Assembly (NCBI GenBank): GCA_031291275.1
Contig: JARLJJ010000568.1
Coordinates: 1-40,689 of the forward strand
From: Formivibrio sp.
GTDB lineage: Bacteria; Pseudomonadota; Gammaproteobacteria; Burkholderiales; Chitinibacteraceae
Reading direction: 5' to 3'
Length of the DNA stretch: 40,689 bases
Within the stretch, counting starts at the first letter, position 1. Every line of letters begins with the position of its first letter. Below, one piece after another: positions 14,148 to 21,320 of this stretch. The notes below the pieces were generated by a model. That model did not search any database. It saw nothing but the letters and a program-made list of their open reading frames with translations, and had not been told where the DNA came from. The translations under genes were made by a program, and so were the position numbers.

Positions 14148-15281
14148 TTGACAGCAGCACCCTTCCCGAAGCGGGATCTTATCGCTTCGACCAACGATGC
14201 CAAATATGTTCGCGTGGCCGGCTGCGACACCTACCCGGAAGGTGTCAGCCCGGATAGCGTCGATATTATCGACGCCACGGATTATCCACCGCGCATTGTA
14301 GCTTCCGTTGCCGTCGACACCTCGATTGTCGGCCCGCCGCAAGCCGTGATGATCACGCCGGACCAGAAACTTGCCATCGTGGCAGCAACCAATCGTTACG
14401 ATTACATCAACAAATGCGTGATTCTGGAAAACCACATTCAAGTCGTTGATCTTGAAGCACAACCACCCTGTTTGATCAGCAAGATCGACATCGGCCATCA
14501 CCCGCACGGCCTGGTCATTAGCCAGGCCGGAGACCTGCTGCTGGTTGCGTGTACCGACGGTGTATTGGTTGTCTTGGGCATTGCCGGCAAGACCATCAGC
14601 ATCAAGCAGGAAATCAAACTATCCGAGCGGCGACTGGCCAGCGTGGCGATCACCCCGGATGGCACAGCGGCATTGGTCACCCTGCGCGACGATCAAGGCG
14701 TGGCCGTACTGGATATTGTCAACGGCCGGGTCGCCGAAGTGCCCTGCCAGCGCATCAGCACGGGCGTGGCGCCCTATGCCATTGATATTTCCAACGATGG
14801 CCAATGGGCCGTCGTCGGCAATGTCGGCCTCGGCGGGTTGATTTCCAGCCCCGGAATTTCTGTGGGCGATCAAGATAGCGCCACCTTGATCAGCCTTGCC
14901 CAACGCCCCTTCCGTGCGGTGCAACACCTGACCGTGCCTTCGATCCCGGAAGGCGTCGCTATTTCTCCCGACAATCGCTGGATTGCCGTGCTGGCCATGG
15001 ATGGCTCGAACCTGCCACCTACCAACCCCGGCAGCCATCCGCAAGGCCAGCTGCTGCTGTTCGCCCTGAGCGATAAAGGAGCGATTGAAGCCGCACGCCT
15101 GCCGGCGGGACAAGCCGCGCAGGGCGTGATTTTCAGCGCTGACAGCCAGTACATCCTCGCCCAGTTCAATGTGGAGCAACAGATTGCCGTCTACGCCGTC
15201 AACAACGGCGACTTGCAGGACACCGGCACACGCTTGCCCGTCAAGGGCGGCCCTTCTTCGTTACGTGCGACACCGAGATAA
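14148..15281 (+). CDS. Beta-propeller protein, lactonase/YVTN-like
   Basis: 377 residues from TTG 14148, chosen because GGGAG (14138-14142) lies at correct distance and no ATG is near. No signal peptide is seen, so it is probably cytoplasmic. Repeated blade patterns are visible: PPQAVMITPDQKLAIVAATN, GHHPHGLVISQAGDLLLVAC, LASVAITPDGTAALVTLRDD, APYAIDISNDGQWAVVGNVG, IPEGVAISPDNRWIAVLAMD and AAQGVIFSADSQYILAQFNV, giving six to seven blades of the YVTN/6-phosphogluconolactonase fold. It may open a sugar or quinate-type lactone, in line with its place as first gene of a LacI-controlled operon with two dehydrogenases and a symporter, but a purely binding role cannot be excluded. Confidence 0.75.
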   Translation: MTAAPFPKRDLIASTNDAKYVRVAGCDTYPEGVSPDSVDIIDATDYPPRIVASVAVDTSIVGPPQAVMITPDQKLAIVAATNRYDYINKCVILENHIQVVDLEAQPPCLISKIDIGHHPHGLVISQAGDLLLVACTDGVLVVLGIAGKTISIKQEIKLSERRLASVAITPDGTAALVTLRDDQGVAVLDIVNGRVAEVPCQRISTGVAPYAIDISNDGQWAVVGNVGLGGLISSPGISVGDQDSATLISLAQRPFRAVQHLTVPSIPEGVAISPDNRWIAVLAMDGSNLPPTNPGSHPQGQLLLFALSDKGAIEAARLPAGQAAQGVIFSADSQYILAQFNVEQQIAVYAVNNGDLQDTGTRLPVKGGPSSLRATPR

Positions 15282-15313
15282 CCCCAACCCTTATTTTCAG
15301 GAATGTGATTGAT

Positions 15314-16255
15314 ATGAAACCCACTGTTTTATCTGTTGATTACCTGCCCAATTTTTTGACTGAGCAGTTGTATGCCAGCTTTGATTTTCACCATGAACTG
15401 CACAAAAACAATCCCGCCGAGCTGGAAAAACTCGCGCCACAAGCCCGGGCACTGGTCGCCAACGGCGAAACCATTCTGACGGGAGAAATGATGGCGCGCT
15501 TTCCCAAGGCAGAAATCATTTCCGTGTTTGGCGTGGGTTATGACGGCATTGATATTGCCGCTGCACGTGAACGCGGCATTGCCGTGACGCATACGCCAAA
15601 CGTGCTGACCGATGATGTCGCCGATCTGGCCATGGCGCTGATTCTGACCGTTTCGCGCCGCATCATTCCAGCCGACCGGCATGTCCGCACTCGCGCCTGG
15701 TCAAACGGTGCTTTCCCGTTCAGCCGCAAGGTCAGCGGCAGCAAGATCGGCATCATCGGCCTTGGCCGCATCGGCAAGACCATTGCCAAACGCGCCGCAG
15801 CTTTCGATATGCAGATTGCTTACACCGATCGCGCCGTTATCCCTGGCGTGGACTATGCCTTCTACCCGTCGGCCCAAGCCCTGGCCAAGGAAGTCGACTA
15901 CCTGGTCGTAGCGGCCTACGGCGGCCCGAGCACTCTGGGCCTCGTCGACAGCGACGTGCTGAACGCACTGGGACCGAATGGCTACCTGATCAATATCGCC
16001 CGCGGCACCGTGGTCAACGAAGCCGATCTGGTCGCCGCGCTGAAGGAAAAACGTATCGCCGGCGCAGGGCTCGACGTTTTCGCGGATGAACCGAACGTGC
16101 CTGCCGAATTGCTCGCCATGGACAACGTGGTCCTGACCCCGCACATGGCCAGCGGCACAGTGCAAACGCGCACCGCCATGGCGGATCTGACCCATGCCAA
16201 CCTGACGGCGCATTTCGCCGGACAACCACTGTTCAGTCCGATCCAAAAACAATAA
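15314..16255 (+). CDS. D-isomer-specific 2-hydroxyacid dehydrogenase
   Basis: 313 residues from ATG 15314 (GTG 15305 also open; AGGA at 15298-15301 is slightly far from the ATG and too near the GTG). The split catalytic domain surrounds a Rossmann domain with GIIGLGRIGKTIAKR (GxGxxG). Catalytic residues of the family: Arg in INIARGTVVNE, Glu in DVFADEP and His in LTPHMASG. FGVGYDGIDIAAARERGI and TDDVADLAMALIL are typical of the glyoxylate/hydroxypyruvate/2-ketogluconate reductase branch. An Asp/Arg reader for NAD versus NADP is not clear (IAYTDRA after the second strand suggests Asp or Arg involvement). It is second in the operon, 32 bp after the propeller gene, and would interconvert a 2-keto and a 2-hydroxy acid. 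Confidence 0.9.
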   Translation: MKPTVLSVDYLPNFLTEQLYASFDFHHELHKNNPAELEKLAPQARALVANGETILTGEMMARFPKAEIISVFGVGYDGIDIAAARERGIAVTHTPNVLTDDVADLAMALILTVSRRIIPADRHVRTRAWSNGAFPFSRKVSGSKIGIIGLGRIGKTIAKRAAAFDMQIAYTDRAVIPGVDYAFYPSAQALAKEVDYLVVAAYGGPSTLGLVDSDVLNALGPNGYLINIARGTVVNEADLVAALKEKRIAGAGLDVFADEPNVPAELLAMDNVVLTPHMASGTVQTRTAMADLTHANLTAHFAGQPLFSPIQKQ

Positions 16256-16301
16256 TAAATTAACGTTATTAAACCTAACCCGAGGAAAGAGGCAATTAAC
16301 C

Positions 16302-17717
16302 ATGACGAATCACACCCACACAGCAACGTTTGATGCGTTCGACACTACCGGCATTCCACATGCCAAAGACAATAGAGTCACCACGGCAGATTTACGCCGT
16401 GCCGCCTGGACCTGCTCTTTGGGCAGCGCGCTGGAATATTATGATTTCGCCTTGTACAGCCTGGCTTCCGCCCTGATTTTCGGACCGCTGTTCTTTCCGG
16501 AACAGACCCCGGCCATGGCGTTGATTGCCAGCTTTGGCACCTATTTCCTCGGCTTTGCCGTGCGTCCGCTTGGCGGCATTATTTTCGGCTCGCTCGGCGA
16601 CCGGCTCGGTCGCAAGTTCGTATTGCTCGCCACCGTATTGTTGATGGGCATCGCCAGCACGCTGATCGGGATATTGCCGACTTTCGCCACCGTCGGTTAC
16701 TGGGCGCCGGCCATGTTGGTGGGCCTGCGCCTGCTGCAGGGTTTGGGTGCAGGGGCAGAGCAGGCCGGCGCCGCCGTACTGATGACCGAATACGCCCCGA
16801 AGAACAAGCGCGGCTACTACGCCGCCCTGCCCTTCCTCGGAATCCAGCTTGGCACGTTCATGGCCACCGGCCTCTATCTGTTATTGCTGATGGGTAACAA
16901 GGATATTGCTCACTCCTGGCTGTGGCGCGTTCCCTTCCTGGCCAGTGCGGCGATCATTGCCGTAGCTGTTTACATCCGGCTGCACCTGAAAGAGTCACCC
17001 TCGTTCGCCAAACTGGAAGCCCGTAAACAGGTTATCGATAAGCCGCTGGCCAACCTGATCAAGCATTCCAAGAAAAGCGTGCTGCTCGGTATCGGTCTGC
17101 GCATGGCGGAAAATGGCGGGTCGTCGATCTACCAAGCTCTGGCCATCAGCTATCTGGTGGGTGTTGTGGGCCTTGCCAAAACGGCTGGCACCATCTGCCT
17201 GCTGGCCGCCGTGGTGGTCGGCACCATTACCATCCCGGTGGCCGGCTTGCTGAGTGATAAATTCGGTCGAGTCAAAGTCTATCGTGGCTTTGCCCTGTTC
17301 CAGCTACTGGCCACCTTCCCGGTCTGGTGGATTTTCAGCCAGGGCAACCTGGTGGCATCGGTTGTTGCCATTGCGATCGCACTAGGTATCGGCACCTGGG
17401 GCATGTTCGGCGCGCAAGGCGCTTTCATGCCGGAACTATTCGGTGCGCGCCACCGCTATATCGGCGTGGCCGTGGCTCGCGAGGTCTCGGCAGTCATTGC
17501 CGGCGGCATTGCACCGCTGGTTGGTTCCGCCATCATTGCCTGGGTCGTTGCCAGTCACGGAGGCGACAAGGCATCGGGCATACAAGCCTGGTTTCCGATT
17601 GCAATTTATCTGGCCTTGCTGACCCTGATGACCTGCATCACCACCTTTTTCATCCCGGAAACCTGTGGCCGCGATCTGGACCATATGCACGACGCCGTGC
17701 AGGACCGCGTTGCGTAA
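16302..17717 (+). CDS. MHS-family (MFS) metabolite:proton symporter, shikimate/sugar-acid type
   Basis: 471 residues with about 12 membrane segments. The N-terminus AWTCSLGSALEYYDFALYSL is the hallmark of the metabolite:H+ symporter family (ShiA, ProP, KgtP). The MFS motif GDRLGRK follows TM2, and a second GLLSDKFGRVK lies between the halves. SD GAGGAAAG precedes ATG 16302 at slightly long spacing. KgtP/ProP-like members take up small carboxylates; given the adjacent shikimate dehydrogenase paralogue, shikimate, quinate or a related cyclic or sugar acid is the best guess. It lies 46 bp after the dehydrogenase gene and is followed by a hairpin that may limit expression of the next gene. Confidence 0.9.
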   Translation: MTNHTHTATFDAFDTTGIPHAKDNRVTTADLRRAAWTCSLGSALEYYDFALYSLASALIFGPLFFPEQTPAMALIASFGTYFLGFAVRPLGGIIFGSLGDRLGRKFVLLATVLLMGIASTLIGILPTFATVGYWAPAMLVGLRLLQGLGAGAEQAGAAVLMTEYAPKNKRGYYAALPFLGIQLGTFMATGLYLLLLMGNKDIAHSWLWRVPFLASAAIIAVAVYIRLHLKESPSFAKLEARKQVIDKPLANLIKHSKKSVLLGIGLRMAENGGSSIYQALAISYLVGVVGLAKTAGTICLLAAVVVGTITIPVAGLLSDKFGRVKVYRGFALFQLLATFPVWWIFSQGNLVASVVAIAIALGIGTWGMFGAQGAFMPELFGARHRYIGVAVAREVSAVIAGGIAPLVGSAIIAWVVASHGGDKASGIQAWFPIAIYLALLTLMTCITTFFIPETCGRDLDHMHDAVQDRVA

Positions 17718-17721
17718 ATTG

Positions 17722-17750
17722 AATGCGCCCCGACCACGGGGCGCATTTTA
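17722..17750 (+). terminator. Intra-operon terminator-like hairpin
   Basis: AATGCGCCCCG-ACCA-CGGGGCGCATT followed by TTA: a perfect 11-bp stem 5 bp after the symporter stop. The short T-run suggests partial termination before the shikimate-dehydrogenase gene. Confidence 0.65.
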
Positions 17751-17784
17751 ATCGACCATCTACTTTTTCAAACCAGGATATCTC

Positions 17785-18606
17785 ATGCCCAAATCCCTTC
17801 CCGTTCTGTGTGGTTCCATCATGGGCGAACCCTTTTCACTGGGGGTGAAAATCCACAATGCGGCCTATCGGGCGTTGGGACTGGACTACACCTTTGTATG
17901 CTTCGGCGTGGAAGACCCGGAGCGCGCTGTGCAGGCCATCCGCACGCTGGGCATTCGCGGCATGAATGTCTCGATGCCCTACAAGCAGGCGGTGATGCCG
18001 TTCCTGGATCAAATCGACGATGCCGCGCAGCGCATTGGTGCCGTCAACACCATCAACAATCTCGATGGCAGGTTGATCGGCTACAACACCGACTGCATCG
18101 GTGCCATCCGGGCATTGGAAGAAAAAATCGCTCCAAGAGGGAAAACGCTGGCCATCCTGGGCGCTGGCGGCGCCGCTCGCGCCATTGTTTACGGCGCCAA
18201 ACAGGCGGGAGCGAAGGTCACTGTGTTTAACCGCTCACAGGAAAGTGGACAAGCCCTGGCCGACGAATTCGGCGTGGCGTTCGGCGGCGCTCTGAACGAT
18301 TTCCACGCCGAGGATTTCGACATCCTGGTCAATTCTTCCTCCGCGGGTTACCGCGCTCCAGACATCAATCCTGCCGAAGGAAAGCTTGCACCGCATTTGT
18401 TGGTGATGGACGTGGTCTTCATTCCGGTTGAATCCAAGTTGATCCTCGATGCAAAGGCACTGGGCTGCCAAACCATCAATGGCACCCGCATGCTGATACA
18501 TCAGGCCTGTGGCCAGATCGAACTTTATACCGGCTGCCAGAAGGCCCCGTATGCCGTCATGGAAGGCGCATTGCTGGAGGAAATCAACAGGATGAGCGAC
18601 GACTGA
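17785..18606 (+). CDS. Shikimate dehydrogenase paralogue (AroE/YdiB family), probably catabolic
   Basis: 273 residues, normal AroE length. Substrate domain: IRGMNVSMPYKQAVMPFLD with catalytic Lys67, GAVNTINN, and YNTDCIGA with catalytic Asp103. NAD(P) domain: GAGGAARAI (129-137), followed by FNRSQESGQ; the NRS type loop is what NADP-using AroE have. The shikimate-binding SxS motif near the N-terminus (SKSPxxHN in AroE) reads PFSLGVKIHN, so its second Ser is Gly. That change, the MHS symporter next door and the LacI control point to a catabolic or specialised enzyme (quinate, shikimate or a related acid), not the biosynthetic AroE. No dehydroshikimate dehydratase is in the window. It is separated from the symporter by a terminator-like hairpin. 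Confidence 0.85.
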   Translation: MPKSLPVLCGSIMGEPFSLGVKIHNAAYRALGLDYTFVCFGVEDPERAVQAIRTLGIRGMNVSMPYKQAVMPFLDQIDDAAQRIGAVNTINNLDGRLIGYNTDCIGAIRALEEKIAPRGKTLAILGAGGAARAIVYGAKQAGAKVTVFNRSQESGQALADEFGVAFGGALNDFHAEDFDILVNSSSAGYRAPDINPAEGKLAPHLLVMDVVFIPVESKLILDAKALGCQTINGTRMLIHQACGQIELYTGCQKAPYAVMEGALLEEINRMSDD

Positions 18607-19105
18607 TTGGTCTGGTCAGTTATCCAATTCAGCCCCTGCCCATGTATAGTAGCGCCCATAAAGAGGAAGAGAAGATGGTGCATCGAACATTGAAGGCCAT
18701 GTTTACGCTCTGCCTTCTTGCTTTTGCACTACCGACCACGGGCGGTCTTTCACCGATCCGTTCATTGACTGTGCAGAGCCCCCAGAGCAGATGCCTCGGG
18801 GTTTCTGTTATGAATACAAGCAGGCACAATAGCGCGGCGCACGGCCTCGGGCTGAAATCACCATAATTGACAGCGCCTGCACGTATCCTATTGATCTGGC
18901 CTGAATAAGCTTGAACGCTTCGCCCCGCTGAAAACCGGGGCTTAGTGGTGTCGGCCGGCATGGCTGCTGGATTCCGGCCCGCGCCGGCAGGACGACCGAA
19001 GGAAGCCCCCTCTTCGGGACGACCGGATGGTGCCTCCATTTCGGGGCCGCGGCCTCAAATTTTGCTTGGCCGGATCAATTAATCAACCAAAGGGAGAATA
19101 TTCTG
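18607..19105. other. Intergenic region with possible small RNA and palindromic repeat
   Basis: No convincing gene. A TATAGT at 18645-18650 could be a -10 box (no clear -35). A hairpin CCCC(A)GAG/CTCGGGG at 18780-18804 followed by TTTCTGTT resembles a terminator, so a transcript of about 150 nt is possible. A 63-codon reading (ATG 18675, with GAGGAAGAG before it and a hydrophobic start MVHRTLKAMFTLCLLAFALP) crosses the hairpin and looks weak. A perfect GCCCCG/CGGGGC hairpin is at 18922-18941, and a GCCGG palindromic repeat at 18967-18995. Confidence 0.4.
18967..18995. repeat. Extragenic palindromic repeat (GCCGG type), copy 2
   Basis: CTGGATTCCGGCCCGCGCCGG-type element, differing from copy 1 (5330-5358) at a handful of positions; both lie between genes. 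Confidence 0.5.
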
Positions 19106-19339
19106 ATGTCGTTTATTCGCCCGATCATCTACATCATTGATGACGACAACATCATTCTCTGGATGTTCCAGGAATTGCTTCGCGGCATCGGGGCCGATAT
19201 CAGAACATTCACTTCAGCCCAAAAATTCCTCGATGCCTATCGTCCCAGTCCGCACGAATGCCTGATTTGCGACCTGAGAATGCCAGAGATTGGCGGACTT
19301 GAAGTGCAGCTGTTGCCGCTTGCATTCCTGTCGCATTGA
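19106..19339 (+). pseudogene. Truncated response-regulator receiver domain
   Basis: 77 residues after a good SD (AGGGAGAA). The first 71 match the FixJ/TtrR-type receiver: acidic residues IIDDDN (12-14) and phosphoacceptor Asp56 (LICDLRMPE), then GGLEVQ. The sequence then turns into LLPLAFLSH and stops, so the Thr/Ser and Lys switch positions and any output domain are missing. The family needs about 120 residues, so the protein should not fold as a normal receiver; it is most likely a remnant. It is followed directly by hairpins at 19345-19363 and 19371-19405. A short expressed protein that competes for a phosphodonor is a remote alternative. Confidence 0.65.
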
Positions 19340-19344
19340 ACTGG

Positions 19345-19405
19345 AAGTGCCGCCAAGGCACTTAAAACACAAACCCCGGAAAGCTTCGGCTATCCGGGGT
19401 TTTGT
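19345..19405 (+). terminator. Tandem hairpins, second a strong Rho-independent terminator
   Basis: AAGTGCC-GCCA-(A)GGCACTT (19345-19363), then AAACCCCGGA-AGC-TTCG-GCT-TCCGGGGT followed by TTTGTTT (19371-19407). The UUCG tetraloop and T-run are typical. Just downstream of the truncated receiver and before uppP. Confidence 0.8.
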
Positions 19406-19567
19406 TTGCCTGGCAATCGGCACCAGGCCGCAGCCAATTCAGCAAGCGCCGTGCTGTTGTTGAAAATCAAGCATGAAGTTCCAAACATAAATGGCCGCGT
19501 TAAGCTTGGCTTAATATCCGAGTGAGACAATCGTGCCCAATTACATCTATTGCAAATAGGGATTTCC

Positions 19568-20413
19568 ATGGATTTTCTGCAAATTTTTATTTTGGCTATT
19601 GTTCAAGGCGCGGCAGAACTTTTGCCTGTGTCCAGTTCGGCTCACGTCATTGTGGCGGAGAAACTGATGGGCCTTGATCCAACATCGCCTCAAATGACTC
19701 TGTTACTCGTGATGCTGCATACCGGTACGATGTTCGCAGTGATACTGTATTTCTGGAAATCTTGGCGTACTACCTATTTCAGCTCGTTCCAGACGTTCAA
19801 GACCAACGCGATCTATGTGATTACCGCGACAGTCGCAACTGGCGTGGTGGGCCTGTTTTTATTACAACTGATCAAGCATGTATTTGCCGGCAATGCTCCC
19901 GGGTTTGAGATCGAACATCTATTCGGCAACGCGAAATTGATGGCCGGCGCACTTGCCGCGGCAGGGGTATTGATCATTGCCTCATCGCGTATTCGTGAAT
20001 GTGAAAGCGGCGACCTATCACTGCGCAGCGCCGGCTGGATTGGTGCCATCCAGGGGCTTTGCTTGCCTTTTCGTGGTTTCTCGCGCTCTGGCGCCACGAT
20101 TTCGGCCGGACTTATTCTCGGAATCGCTCGCAAAAAAACCGAGGAATTCAGTTTCACGCTGGCAGTGGCATTGACTCCCGCGGTGATTGTCAAAGAGGTC
20201 TATCGACTCTATAAGGCTCAATCGGTGGCCGTGCCGATGCACTCAGGCGAAATCATTCACCTGCTCGGCCCGAGCATGCTGGGCATGGTATTAAGCTTTT
20301 TGGCAGGCTTGGTGGCACTTCGCTGGCTGTCTAGCTGGCTGGAACATGGCCGTTGGCATTTTTTCGGCGGATATTGCCTGCTTGCCTCACTGGTCGTGCT
20401 TTGGGTCGGGTGA
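19568..20413 (+). CDS. uppP: Undecaprenyl-diphosphatase (BacA type)
   Basis: 281 residues, integral membrane enzyme that dephosphorylates undecaprenyl diphosphate to recycle the lipid carrier of cell-wall synthesis; it also gives bacitracin tolerance. Signature 1 QGAAELLPVSSSAHVIVAEK holds the catalytic Glu and Ser residues; signature 2 is LPFRGFSRSGATISAGLILG with the Arg of the (P)GxSRSG motif. Eight or so hydrophobic segments are visible. ATG 19568 is chosen over the upstream TTG 19550 because AGGGA lies 7 bases before it and MDFLQIFILAIVQG matches the family start. It stands alone, between the terminator at 19405 and the isolated integron cassette. Confidence 0.95.
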   Translation: MDFLQIFILAIVQGAAELLPVSSSAHVIVAEKLMGLDPTSPQMTLLLVMLHTGTMFAVILYFWKSWRTTYFSSFQTFKTNAIYVITATVATGVVGLFLLQLIKHVFAGNAPGFEIEHLFGNAKLMAGALAAAGVLIIASSRIRECESGDLSLRSAGWIGAIQGLCLPFRGFSRSGATISAGLILGIARKKTEEFSFTLAVALTPAVIVKEVYRLYKAQSVAVPMHSGEIIHLLGPSMLGMVLSFLAGLVALRWLSSWLEHGRWHFFGGYCLLASLVVLWVG

Positions 20414-20651
20414 GTTTGCATCACCATTTTGACGGGGGCTATTGAAAATAGGCCAGGTTCGATTTTCTAAACAATTCGAGCCAGGCCCTTTTCATCCCAA
20501 TAAGCCAGCTACGAAGAAAGCCCAATTGTTGGGATGTTTCGCCACGAAGCGGCAGCCCGCTGAATCACGATTGCCGAAGGCTACACAAAGACCACCGCAA
20601 TCCACTGAAACGAGTTTGAATTTCCAACATTGTTTCGTGCAGGTCAATCAT

Positions 20652-20757
20652 CGTCACGCATTCGGCGCACTGCGCTGCGCTTCGAGTGCGCCTTACGGCC
20701 TTATCGCGCAGCGTCCAAAGAGCGAAGCGAACGGGGTTAAGCGCCGGGTTAGGTTGC
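20652..20757 (-). other. Isolated attC site
   Basis: R'' GCAACCTAAC (20757-20748), an arm and stem almost identical to the attC at 721-809 (about 50 bp, shared GGCTTAACCCCG/CGTTCGCTTCGCTCT-type arm and CGCTGCGCGATAA loop side), then a longer partner arm GCGCAGCGCAGTGCGCC and GAATGCGTGAC. The cassette gene's stop codon lies in R''. Its likeness to the array's own attC suggests origin from the same cassette pool. Confidence 0.7.
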
Positions 20758-21183
20758 ATTTTTTCCAGCACCCGACGCCCAAAGAATTGGCTTAAACGTA
20801 GCGATGTCGTCGGTGGGAGAAACACCTACGTCGTGCCGGATCGAAAACAAGAGGGAGGCTAGCAAAATGTCATGGCGCTCCTGCGAGCGGCTTGGGTTAG
20901 AAACGCGAATCTCGTGGCGAAAAGCGTTCAGTGCTTCGATGACAGGCTGTGGCGCAAAGAGCAATAGATTGTTTGTGGCGCGCGCAAACGCTTTGTGTCC
21001 CTCGGAGGAGTCGTCACCTTCGACAATACCACTCAGACTCTCCACAAACGCTTTGTAGTACGCAAGTTTTTCCTTGCGCCATTCGGCGTCTCTTTCTCGA
21101 CGCTTTGTTGAGTAGTACGCGAAAACTGCAGCAAATACGCTACCCAAAAAACCTACTAGTGCGACAAGGACGGTGGTTTCCAT
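20749..21183 (-). CDS. Single-pass membrane protein of unknown function, isolated cassette gene
   Basis: 144 residues. One N-terminal membrane segment (about 4-24: TVLVALVGFLGSVFAAVFAY) is followed by a charged helix YYSTKRRERDAEWRKEKLAY that could be a coiled coil, then an alpha-helical cytoplasmic domain (FVESLSGIVEGDDSSEGHKA, NNLLLFAPQPVIEALNAFRH, ILLASLLFSIRHDVG). This layout (N-terminal anchor plus helical domain with a final SIRxDxG) recurs in small cassette-encoded or phage-defence-associated proteins of unknown role; I do not recognise a named family with certainty. The stop codon lies in the R'' core of the attC, as is common for cassette genes. The ATG follows GGTTGTAACC, with no good SD. 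Confidence 0.65.
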   Translation of the reverse strand: METTVLVALVGFLGSVFAAVFAYYSTKRRERDAEWRKEKLAYYKAFVESLSGIVEGDDSSEGHKAFARATNNLLLFAPQPVIEALNAFRHEIRVSNPSRSQERHDILLASLLFSIRHDVGVSPTDDIATFKPILWASGAGKNAT

Positions 21184-21320
21184 GGTTACAACCTGACATT
21201 ATTTTTTAGACACCAAATGGTGCAATTTAAAAAAAGCACCCCAAGTGCTGGATAAAAAGTTCATCGATCCGCTTCGGGTTGCAACAGCCCCTGTTTTCTC
21301 GAAAAAATCATGAGACAACC

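Larger units (their letters stand above)
20652..21196 (-). mobile_element. Single isolated integron cassette, 15 kb from the integrase
   Basis: On the minus strand the segment starts at a core-like GTCAGGTTG (21197-21189), carries one gene (21183-20749), and ends in an attC (20757-20652). The R'' arm GCAACCTAAC pairs with the 5' end GTCAGGTTGT except for one or two bases, as in a cassette. The 3' boundary is CG^ATGATT, not GTTRRRY, so it may have entered a secondary genomic site; the rebuilt empty site would be AATAATG|ATGATTGACC. The 240 bp to its left (20414-20651) contain no gene; a GTTTGAATTTCCAAC at about 20612 weakly recalls attC L'-type sequence. Confidence 0.65.
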
